The notes under the pieces were generated by a model. The model had not been told where the DNA came from, searched no databases, and saw nothing but the letters and a program-made list of their open reading frames with translations. Below are positions 1 through 5,798 of a stretch of DNA of 6,850 nt, piece by piece. Both the position numbers and the translations under genes were made by a program. Source of the stretch: Bacteroidota bacterium (lineage in GTDB: Bacteria; Bacteroidota; Bacteroidia; JACCXN01). The stretch covers positions 1-6,850 of the forward strand of contig CANHPJ010000099.1 of the NCBI GenBank assembly GCA_947462515.1. The letters are read 5' to 3'. The stretch's first letter is position 1. Each line of letters starts with the position of its first letter.

Positions 1-310
1 CTCCGTCAATAAACATGTCAATGCCTTGTTTCTCGAAGTCAAAAATCGTTTCTGCATTTTTTTGACATACCATATCCAAATGACTTTGAAGTGCTACCGT
101 TTTTCGGTTTTCCATGCCCGGTGTGGCAGGCTTTTTTATGATGATATTTCCGGTTTCGTCTTGAATTGTTGGTAATCCTAATTTGTTGCCAAAGTTCTTT
201 ATGAATTCAATAACTTTTTCTTCTTTTTTTGATGGCCTTGGCACCGCATTTAAATCAGCAAAGTTTTTCCACATAATGCTTGGCTCAAGTAATTTTATCT
301 GGTCTTTCAT
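1..310 (-). CDS. pepD: Aminoacyl-histidine dipeptidase (Xaa-His dipeptidase, M20 family), N-terminal part
   Basis: Partial gene: it starts at the ATG complementary to 308-310 and runs off the left edge after 103 codons. The protein is a cytosolic metallopeptidase that cleaves dipeptides such as Xaa-His, a peptide-scavenging role. The visible part matches the start of the PepD (M20C) family closely: an opening 'LLEPSIMWKNFADLNAVPRPS', then 'ETGNIIIKKPATPGMENRK' (residues 52-70) and the hallmark 'LQSHLDMVCQKN' (residues 74-85). In that hallmark, H77 and D79 form the HxD pair that opens the dinuclear zinc site. The remaining metal ligands and catalytic acids lie outside the window. Only 39 bases separate it from the aldo/keto reductase stop, with no hairpin between, so the two are probably co-transcribed. 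Family assignment is confident; the integrity of the rest of the gene cannot be judged. Confidence 0.93.
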   Translation of the reverse strand, partial: MKDQIKLLEPSIMWKNFADLNAVPRPSKKEEKVIEFIKNFGNKLGLPTIQDETGNIIIKKPATPGMENRKTVALQSHLDMVCQKNAETIFDFEKQGIDMFIDG

Positions 311-328
311 TTTAAATAATTTGAATGT

Positions 329-336
329 CAAAAATA
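329..336 (-). promoter_or_regulatory. Possible -7 element upstream of pepD
   Basis: The minus strand reads TATTTTTG here, matching the Bacteroidota -7 consensus TAnnTTTG, about 18 bases upstream of the pepD ATG. No TTG is found at the expected distance for a -33 element, and the sequence is AT-rich, so this may be chance. Read-through from the preceding aldo/keto reductase gene is the simpler explanation for pepD expression. Confidence 0.2.
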
Positions 337-349
337 AATTGTTTCTTTT

Positions 350-1333
350 TTAAAATGCCGGCTGAACGGGCTTGTTGTTTACTATTAATTCAATTTTTTC
401 CATTATTTCTGCATCTAGTTTTTCCATAAGATCAATTGATTTGAGTGTTTCCTCCAGTTGACTTACTTTGGATGCTCCCAAAATTACAGTGCTAACATTT
501 TTGTTTTTTAAACACCAGCATATAGCCATTTGAGGCATGCTTATTCCAATCTCATTGGCCAATTCGCTCAGTTTTATTACTGAATTTACGCGTGCTTCGT
601 TTATGGTGCTGTCTTTTAACCATTCTAATCCATCCATGGTTAAACGGGTAGACTCATTAATACCGCTGTTATATTTTCCACTGAGTAATCCCGATGCCAA
701 TGGTGACCAAATTGTAGTTCCCATTCCAACCGTTTTAAAAATCTGCAGAAATTCTTTTTCCATCTTTTCGCGGTGCAATATATTATATTGAGGCTGCTCC
801 ATTACTGGAGCTATCAGGTTATATTGTTTGCAAACCATGTGGGCTTCCATAATCTCCTGCGCACTCCACTCGGAGGTTCCCCAGTATAATATTTTACCTT
901 GTTGAATAAGGTTATGCATTGTCCATGCCGTCTCTTCAATAGGTGTTTCCTTATCCGGGCGGTGACAGAAGTATAAATCCAAGTAATCTACCTGAAGTCT
1001 TTTTAAAGCACCATGACAAGCCTCAAACAAATGTTTTCTGTTTAATCCCGTCTGGGTAGGCAGCTTTCCGCCTGCGCCAAAATAGGCTTTACTCGAAACA
1101 ATATAAGTATCTCTTGACCAAGCTTTCTTCTTTAGAATCTCGCCCATCACAATTTCAGATTCTCCTCGGGAGTAGATCTCTGCATTGTCAAAAAAATTAA
1201 CTCCGTTTTCATATGCGGTCGTCATTAGTTCCGATGCGATTGAGTTTTCAATCTGCTTACCGAATGTTAACCATGACCCCAGTGAAAGAGCACTTACTTT
1301 TAATCCCGATTTACCTAATCTTCTATATTCCAT
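350..1333 (-). CDS. Aldo/keto reductase, Kv-channel-beta-like group
   Basis: Complete 327-residue NAD(P)H-dependent oxidoreductase of the aldo/keto reductase superfamily (TIM barrel, cytosolic), normal length for the group. The opening 'MEYRRLGKSGLKVSALSLGS' is typical. The catalytic tetrad is intact: D49, Y54 (in 'DNAEIYSRGESE'), K82 ('SSKAYFG') and H124 ('YFCHRPD'). The stretches 'GKILYWGTSEWSAQEIMEA' (146-164), 'WSPLASGLLSGKY' (209-221) and 'ILGASKVSQLEETL' (284-297) resemble the beta subunits of eukaryotic voltage-gated potassium channels. The last two correspond to the cofactor-binding segments. Bacterial members of this group reduce various aldehydes and ketones, and the physiological substrate cannot be read from sequence. 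No potassium channel gene lies nearby, so a channel role is not supported. The start is chosen because family homology begins at this methionine. The gene lies downstream of the pgk terminator with no visible promoter in the 81-base gap. Confidence 0.93.
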   Translation of the reverse strand: MEYRRLGKSGLKVSALSLGSWLTFGKQIENSIASELMTTAYENGVNFFDNAEIYSRGESEIVMGEILKKKAWSRDTYIVSSKAYFGAGGKLPTQTGLNRKHLFEACHGALKRLQVDYLDLYFCHRPDKETPIEETAWTMHNLIQQGKILYWGTSEWSAQEIMEAHMVCKQYNLIAPVMEQPQYNILHREKMEKEFLQIFKTVGMGTTIWSPLASGLLSGKYNSGINESTRLTMDGLEWLKDSTINEARVNSVIKLSELANEIGISMPQMAICWCLKNKNVSTVILGASKVSQLEETLKSIDLMEKLDAEIMEKIELIVNNKPVQPAF

Positions 1334-1367
1334 TTCTTTTTTTAGTAAATAATATTGCTTATAAATT

Positions 1368-1403
1368 AAAAAAAGCTGCCCGGTTTTTCCTGACAGCTTT
1401 TTT
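1368..1403 (-). terminator. Intrinsic terminator after pgk
   Basis: On the minus strand this is a hairpin with a 10-bp outer stem, AAAAAAGCTG pairing with CAGCTTTTTT. An inner extension has a U-G wobble, a C-G pair, one A/G mismatch and GG/CC, closed by an AAAAA loop. The descending arm runs into seven Ts. It begins 12 bases past the pgk stop codon. On the plus strand the same hairpin has two inner mismatches, and no plus-strand gene ends here, so the minus-strand reading is preferred. Confidence 0.85.
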
Positions 1404-1414
1404 ATTATTCTTCC

Positions 1415-2605
1415 TTAGTTTTTTATGGCCTCCACTCCCGGAAGTGCTTTCCCCTCTAGGTATTCCAGCATAGCGCCTCCGCCTGTTGAAACATAGCTAA
1501 CTTGAGTGGCCATATTATATTTATTTATGGCTGCTACCGAATCGCCTCCGCCAACTAATGAATAGGTTTTGTTTTTTGTTGCCTCCACAATGGCCTCTGC
1601 AATGCTTTTGGTTCCTAATTCAAAATTACTCATCTCAAAAACTCCCATTGGTCCGTTCCATAAAATGGTTTTGGAGTTTTTTATCACCTCCTTAAAAATT
1701 TCGATGCTATCCGGGCCAATGTCCAAGCCCATTTTGCCATTCGGAATCTCACCTATTTTTGAAACACCTTTGCCGGCATCATTTGAGAAAGAATCAGCCC
1801 AAATGGTATCTGTTGGTAAATATATTTTAACATTTTTTTCCTGAGCTTGTTTCAAGACTTCTCTGGCTGTTTCAATTCGGTCGTCTTCTACTAAAGAACT
1901 TCCAACATTCCCCCCTTGAGCCTTTGCAAAGGTATAAGCCATTCCGCCACCGATAATAAGGTTGTCAATCTTGTTTAATAGCTGTTCTATAATTAATATT
2001 TTCCCCGATACTTTGGCTCCTCCTAATATCGCTGTAAGCGGTCTTTCTGGTTTGTTCAAAACCTTCTCTATGTTGTTTATCTCATCTGCCATTAAGTAAC
2101 CAAAAACTTTATCTTGCGGAAAAAATTTAGCTATTATGGTTGTTGAGGCATGGGCTCTATGTGCTGTGCCGAAAGCATCATTTACATATACGTCTGCGTA
2201 TGATGCAAGTTCTCTCGCAAAGTCTTCTGTACCGGTAGTTTCCTGCTTATAAAAACGTAAGTTTTCAAGCAATAACACTTCTCCTTTTTTTAAATTGGAT
2301 ACTTGTTTTTTGGTTTCATCTCCAAGGCAATCTTTCGCAAACATCACCTCCTGGCCAACTAAATCAGAAAAATGTTTCAAAATATGTTTCAATGAATACT
2401 TTTCATCAAATGCATCTTTGGGTCTTCCTAAATGCGACATAACAATAGCAGATCCGCCATCTTTTAAAATCTTTTTTATGGTAGGTATAGCCGATTTTAT
2501 CCTGGTATCATCGGTAATGTTGAATGATTCGTCTAAAGGAACATTGAAATCTACTCTTACAATTGCTTTTTTTCCTGAAAAATTGTAGTTGTCCATTGTT
2601 TTCAT
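1415..2605 (-). CDS. pgk: Phosphoglycerate kinase
   Basis: Complete 396-residue glycolytic and gluconeogenic enzyme that reversibly transfers phosphate from 1,3-bisphosphoglycerate to ADP in the cytosol. Length and motif order are normal. The N-domain has the PGK signature 'IVRVDFNVP' (15-23; R17, D19, N21), 'DDTRI' (R35), 'SHLGRP' (57-62), 'LRF' (R117) and 'HRAHAS' (R150), which supply the basic substrate-binding patch. The C-domain nucleotide site shows 'GGAKVSGKI' (195-203), 'WNGPMGVFE' (316-324), 'GGGDS' (352-356) and 'STGGGA' (373-378). The start at 2605 is preferred over an internal ATG three codons later because PGKs I associate with this phylum open with a similar 'MKT' stretch, though this choice is not certain. 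An intrinsic terminator follows the stop, and a promoter-like element lies about 140 bases upstream. Confidence 0.98.
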   Translation of the reverse strand: MKTMDNYNFSGKKAIVRVDFNVPLDESFNITDDTRIKSAIPTIKKILKDGGSAIVMSHLGRPKDAFDEKYSLKHILKHFSDLVGQEVMFAKDCLGDETKKQVSNLKKGEVLLLENLRFYKQETTGTEDFARELASYADVYVNDAFGTAHRAHASTTIIAKFFPQDKVFGYLMADEINNIEKVLNKPERPLTAILGGAKVSGKILIIEQLLNKIDNLIIGGGMAYTFAKAQGGNVGSSLVEDDRIETAREVLKQAQEKNVKIYLPTDTIWADSFSNDAGKGVSKIGEIPNGKMGLDIGPDSIEIFKEVIKNSKTILWNGPMGVFEMSNFELGTKSIAEAIVEATKNKTYSLVGGGDSVAAINKYNMATQVSYVSTGGGAMLEYLEGKALPGVEAIKN

Positions 2606-2743
2606 TTAAAAGGTTAAAATGCTTCTTACTTTGTTTTTCTGTCTTTCTGCTTTAACAATCGCTTTCTTCGTTTACCAAAACTATTAATATCACAACCGAA
2701 TTGTTTACAATTTATTAAAGAAAAGACTTTCATAATTTAAGAC

Positions 2744-2773
2744 CAAAATTACTTTTTTAATTATTTCCTTCAA
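2744..2773 (-). promoter_or_regulatory. Candidate pgk promoter (Bacteroidota -33/-7 type)
   Basis: The minus strand carries TTG (2773-2771), a 19-base spacer and TAATTTTG (2751-2744), an exact fit to TTG-N19-TAnnTTTG. Transcription would begin near 2737-2740, giving a leader of roughly 130 bases before the pgk ATG. A second -7-like match, TAGTTTTG (2683-2676), lies closer to the gene, but its nearest usable TTG (2710-2708) is 24 bases away. Short degenerate motifs in AT-rich DNA arise by chance, so confidence is moderate. Confidence 0.5.
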
Positions 2774-2789
2774 ACTAAAATTCCAATTA

Positions 2790-2816
2790 TTGTGTTGTGA
2801 TAAAATATTATCTTTG
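2790..2816 (+). promoter_or_regulatory. Candidate holB promoter, possibly giving a leaderless mRNA
   Basis: TTG (2790-2792), a 16-base spacer and TATCTTTG (2809-2816) resemble the Bacteroidota promoter, with a spacer at the short end. It is the only TAnnTTTG match on the plus strand of this intergenic region. The -7 element ends 5 bases before the holB ATG at 2822, so transcription would begin at or next to the start codon. Confidence 0.45.
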
Positions 2817-2821
2817 TTTTT

Positions 2822-3964
2822 ATGTTGTTTAGCAATTTAGTTGGTCAAGATTCGGTAAAAAAACGCTTGATTCAGTCGGTACACGATAACCGGGTGAGTC
2901 ATGCCCAGCTTTTTCTCGGGCCGGAGGGATCCGGAAATCTGGCCATGGCAATTGCTTATGCTCAATATATTAGCTGCTCGAATAAAACAAGTGAAGATTC
3001 TTGTGGATCTTGCTCCTCATGTATTAAATACAATAAACTGGTTCATCCTGATCTGCATTTTGTTTTTCCAATAAATACTTCCAGTTTACTCGATAGCTCA
3101 AAAGATTCAGTCATTTGCGACTTTTTTCTTGAATTCTGGAGAAAATCAATACTTCATAATCCTTATTTTAATCTAAACCAATGGTACGAATCTATCGGGA
3201 TAGAAAATAAACAAGGAATTATATCTGCTAAAGAAAGTAATGAAATAGTAAAAAAACTGGCCTTAAAAACTTACGAGTCTGAGTATAAGGTGATGATTAT
3301 TTGGATGCCCGAAAAAATGCATAACTCATCATCAAATAAGTTATTGAAAATATTAGAAGAACCTCCTGAAAAAACCTTGTTTATTTTAGTTGCTGAAAAT
3401 CAGGATTCTTTGCTCCCTACCGTGCTCTCAAGAACACAGTTGGTCAAAATATCAAAGCTCTCTGATCAAGAAATAATAAATGCCTTGGTCAGTAATAAAA
3501 ATATTTCCCTCGATACTGCAACTGACGTTGCTTTCTTGTGCGAAGGAAACTATAACGAAGCACTAATGCTCCTTGAAGAAAATGAAAGTGAAAACTTCTA
3601 TTCCTCTCAGTTTATCCAATGGATGCGCTTGTCATATACTGTTAAGGTTCTCGATATCATAGAATGGGTTGATGGAGTAGCTGCTCTGGGCAGAGAAAAA
3701 CAAAAAGGGTTTTTAAGCTATGCAATTCGAATGATCAGAGAAAGTATGATGTTGAATTATGCCGATAAAACCATGGTTAAATTAAATGGCGAAATGTTGG
3801 ATTTTTTATCCAAATTTGCACCTTTCATTCATGGTGCTAATTGCCTGCAAATAAATGAAGAGTTTAATAAAGCGTATGCTCATATAGAGCGAAATGCAAA
3901 TCCTAAGATCCTTTTCTTGGATTTGTCTTTCAAACTGATGAAATTACTGAAGGTTAAATATTAA
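2822..3964 (+). CDS. holB: DNA polymerase III delta' subunit (clamp-loader AAA+ protein)
   Basis: Complete 380-residue protein of the DnaX/HolB family. Delta' is the stator of the clamp loader that opens the beta clamp and places it on primed DNA. The N-terminus 'LVGQDSVKKRLIQSV' followed by 'SHAQLFLGPEGSG' is typical of the family. The four-cysteine zinc module is present (C52, C61, C64, C67). The P-loop reads 'GPEGSGNL' (33-40) with asparagine at the usual lysine position, which fits a subunit that does not hydrolyse ATP and argues against DnaX (tau/gamma). 'LLKILEEPPEKTLFIL' (174-189) and 'LLPTVLSRTQ' (197-206) are conserved, but the usual SRC motif is SRT here. The region around residues 85-130, after the zinc module, looks longer than in enterobacterial homologues. 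The C-terminal third is the divergent collar-forming domain. Homology begins at this ATG. Confidence 0.92.
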   Translation: MLFSNLVGQDSVKKRLIQSVHDNRVSHAQLFLGPEGSGNLAMAIAYAQYISCSNKTSEDSCGSCSSCIKYNKLVHPDLHFVFPINTSSLLDSSKDSVICDFFLEFWRKSILHNPYFNLNQWYESIGIENKQGIISAKESNEIVKKLALKTYESEYKVMIIWMPEKMHNSSSNKLLKILEEPPEKTLFILVAENQDSLLPTVLSRTQLVKISKLSDQEIINALVSNKNISLDTATDVAFLCEGNYNEALMLLEENESENFYSSQFIQWMRLSYTVKVLDIIEWVDGVAALGREKQKGFLSYAIRMIRESMMLNYADKTMVKLNGEMLDFLSKFAPFIHGANCLQINEEFNKAYAHIERNANPKILFLDLSFKLMKLLKVKY

Positions 3965-3970
3965 AAAACG

Positions 3971-3998
3971 ATCTTTTATTTTTTTAAAAAGATTTTTA
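3971..3998 (+). terminator. Weak AT-rich hairpin after holB
   Basis: ATCTTTT (3971-3977) can pair with AAAAGAT (3987-3993) around a 9-base loop, followed by five Ts. It begins 6 bases after the holB stop. The stem has only one G-C pair, so it is at best a leaky terminator. It would allow partial read-through into the PSP1-domain gene. Confidence 0.3.
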
Positions 3999-4050
3999 AG
4001 CGGTAAATTCAAGTTTTGATTTGCCAATTCAACATATAAAAAATATAATT

Positions 4051-5235
4051 ATGGGATGTGGTAGTTGTTCTTCTGGTGGATGCGGTTCTGATTCTGATGG
4101 TCTACCTAAAGGTTGCAAAAATAATGGGGCTTGTAAATCAGGTGGATGCAATAAGTTAAATGTCTTTGATTGGCTGGCAAATATGGAACTGCCAAAGGGT
4201 CAGGCAGTTTTTGATATTATTGAGGTAAGATTCAAAAACGGTAGAAAGGAATTTTATAAAATTACCGACGATTCGGAGTTTTTTGTTGGTGATATTATTG
4301 CCGTAGAGGCTTCTCCCGGTCATGATATTGGAGTAGTTTCCTCAACTGGCGAATTAGTCAGGCTTCAGATGAAGAAAAAAGGTTCAAATCCCACTTCTCC
4401 CGAAATTAAAAAAGTCTATAGAAAGGCCAGAACTACCGATGTTCAAAAATGGCACGAGGCTCAGGAATTGGAAAAAGAGACCATGTATAAAGCCCGTACA
4501 TTCGCTGTTTCACTGAATTTAAATATGAAGATCAGCGATGTGGAATATCAAGGCGACAAAACAAAAGCTATTTTTTATTATACGGCTGATGGTCGCGTGG
4601 ATTTTAGAGAACTTATAAAAGTCCTGGCTGAACAGTTTAAAGTTAGAATTGAAATGCGCCAGATTGGTGCCCGCCAAGAAGCGGGTAGACTAGGAGGTAT
4701 AGGTTCTTGCGGTAGAGAATTGTGCTGCTCAACGTGGCTTTCCGACTTCAGATCTGTTTCCACCAATGCCGCAAGGTATCAGCAGCTTGCCCTGAATCCG
4801 CTAAAGTTGGCTGGTCAATGTGGAAAGTTAAAATGCTGCCTTAACTATGAGTTGGATTCATATTTAGATGCTATAAAAGAATTCCCTGACTCTAATGTTG
4901 TTCTTGAGTCGAAAAAAGGTCGTGCCGTGCATCAAAAAACAGATATTTTTAAAGGAATTATGTGGTTTTCATACACCGACCATATGAGTGAGTTTATCCC
5001 TTTAAGAATAAATAGGGTGAAAGAAATAGTGGCCTTGAATCAAAGCGGACAGAAACCGGAAGATATAAGTGAAAAACAAATAGAGACCGTTAAAGAGAAA
5101 AAACCGGATTACGAAAACGTGGTAGGACAAGATAGCTTAACCAGATTTGATGCCGCTAAATCCAAGAAGAAGAAAAAGAAAAAAAAGAAAGCCTTTCAAG
5201 GGCCAAGACCTGAATTAGCTAATGCAACCAAATAG
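4051..5235 (+). CDS. ricT: RicT/YaaT-like PSP1-domain protein with cysteine-rich N-terminus
   Basis: A 394-residue homologue of Bacillus RicT (YaaT), which with RicA and RicF forms a complex carrying iron-sulfur clusters that influences RNase Y processing, sporulation and competence. The role in Bacteroidota is unknown. The core (about residues 50-275) aligns strongly with YaaT: 'FYYTADGRVDFRELIK' (175-190), 'RIEMRQIGARQEA' (199-211), 'GGIGSCGRELCCSTWLSDF' (215-233) and 'LNPLKLAGQCGKLKCCLNYE' (248-267). This gives two C-x4-CC motifs, C220/C225/C226 and C257/C262/C263. Ahead of the core is an extension with six cysteines (C3, C6, C11, C22, C28, C33). The tail after about residue 330 is hydrophilic and includes nine consecutive lysines (372-380). 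A longer reading frame opens at a TTG at 4021. The ATG at 4051 is preferred because it directly precedes the cysteine-rich 'MGCGSC' start expected in this phylum. It follows holB by 86 bases. Confidence 0.93.
   Translation: MGCGSCSSGGCGSDSDGLPKGCKNNGACKSGGCNKLNVFDWLANMELPKGQAVFDIIEVRFKNGRKEFYKITDDSEFFVGDIIAVEASPGHDIGVVSSTGELVRLQMKKKGSNPTSPEIKKVYRKARTTDVQKWHEAQELEKETMYKARTFAVSLNLNMKISDVEYQGDKTKAIFYYTADGRVDFRELIKVLAEQFKVRIEMRQIGARQEAGRLGGIGSCGRELCCSTWLSDFRSVSTNAARYQQLALNPLKLAGQCGKLKCCLNYELDSYLDAIKEFPDSNVVLESKKGRAVHQKTDIFKGIMWFSYTDHMSEFIPLRINRVKEIVALNQSGQKPEDISEKQIETVKEKKPDYENVVGQDSLTRFDAAKSKKKKKKKKKAFQGPRPELANATK
5164..5190 (+). repeat. Lysine-codon run in ricT
   Basis: Nine consecutive AAG/AAA codons encode K372-K380 near the end of the PSP1-domain protein. 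The tract includes a run of eight As (5179-5186). It is low-complexity coding sequence rather than a separate element. A net A gain or loss here would change only the last 20 or so residues. Confidence 0.9.
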
Positions 5236-5255
5236 AAATAATAACTAATTATTTT

Positions 5256-5288
5256 TTGAAAAGAATAATAATTGTTTTTTTAGATTTG
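5256..5288 (+). promoter_or_regulatory. Candidate gldH-mrcA promoter
   Basis: TTG (5256-5258), preceded by a T run, a 22-base spacer and TAGATTTG (5281-5288) fit the Bacteroidota promoter pattern. Predicted initiation near 5293-5296 would leave a leader of about 15 bases before the gldH ATG at 5310. It would let gldH and mrcA be expressed independently of ricT. The motif sits in very AT-rich DNA, so chance is not excluded. Confidence 0.45.
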
Positions 5289-5309
5289 TTGATTAATAGA
5301 TTGTTACTT

Positions 5310-5783
5310 ATGAATTCAAGTGTTTTAAAGTTTTTTAGTTTTTTTGCCTTGGTCTTTTTTATTTCTTCTTGTGATCAAAAAAGAGTTTTTGAAAAAAACA
5401 CACCTATTTCTGAAGGCATTTGGAATATGGATGAAAAACCATCCTTTGAAATTGATGTCAAGGATACTATTTCTTCGCATAGTTTTTATATCAATCTGAG
5501 GAACTCTGGTGCATATCCTTATTCTAATATTTTTGTTTTTGTCGAGACCCTTTTTCCTGATAGTTCAGAGGCGCGCGATACAGTGGAGTGTTTTTTAGCA
5601 GACAATGCCGGTAAATGGCTAGGTAAAGGTTCAGGAGATATTTGGGATAATCAGATCTTGTTTAAAAAAGGTGTTGTTTTTCCAAGATCTGGCCAGTATA
5701 AATTCATATTGCAACATGGTATGCGTACCGATGAATTAAAAGAAATAATGGATGTCGGATTAAGAATAGAGAAGGAAAAATAA
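5310..5783 (+). CDS. gldH: Gliding-motility lipoprotein GldH
   Basis: A 157-residue lipoprotein of the GldH family, required for gliding in Flavobacterium johnsoniae and found across Bacteroidota; its biochemical function is not settled. The N-terminus is a lipoprotein signal peptide: K7, a Phe/Leu-rich core (8-18) and the lipobox 'FISSC' with acylated C21. The mature part matches the family: 'HSFYINLRNSGAYPYSNIFV' (57-76), 'FPDSSEARDTVECFLADNAG' (82-101), 'KWLGKGSGDIWDNQILFKKG' (102-121), 'VFPRSGQY' (123-130) and the closing 'IMDVGLRIEK' (146-155). The frame is open back to a TTG at 5256. The ATG at 5310 is chosen because it puts the lipobox cysteine at residue 21 rather than 39. The upstream TTG is better explained as part of a promoter. 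The stop is 15 bases before mrcA, so the two are very probably co-transcribed. Confidence 0.9.
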   Translation: MNSSVLKFFSFFALVFFISSCDQKRVFEKNTPISEGIWNMDEKPSFEIDVKDTISSHSFYINLRNSGAYPYSNIFVFVETLFPDSSEARDTVECFLADNAGKWLGKGSGDIWDNQILFKKGVVFPRSGQYKFILQHGMRTDELKEIMDVGLRIEKEK

Positions 5784-5798
5784 TAAGAAAGCTTAACA

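Noticed and set aside
1213..1473. Plus-strand frame with a hydrophobic translation spanning the pgk-AKR gap
   Set aside because: It overlaps both flanking genes and the terminator. The hydrophobicity comes from reading the complement of A-rich coding and terminator sequence.
2295..2588. Plus-strand frame antisense to the pgk 5' half
   Set aside because: It lies wholly within pgk, whose catalytic motifs are intact, and has no domain-like sequence of its own.
4075..4149. Nine-base direct repeat GGTGGATGC as a mobile-element or recombination footprint
   Set aside because: Both copies encode the Gly-Gly-Cys repeats of the RicT N-terminus, so coding constraint explains them.
4578..4766. 62-codon minus-strand reading frame inside ricT
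   Set aside because: It is a shadow of the most conserved part of the PSP1-domain gene and has no recognisable features.
5236..5255. AATAAT/ATTATT short hairpin after ricT as a terminator
   Set aside because: The stem has six A-T pairs and no G-C pair, so it is too weak to call. It also merges with the candidate gldH promoter.
5652..5691. Perfect 9-base inverted repeat (CAGATCTTG and CAAGATCTG) with a 22-base spacer inside gldH
   Set aside because: About one such pair is expected by chance in a window this size, and the bases encode conserved GldH residues. No terminator-like T run follows it.
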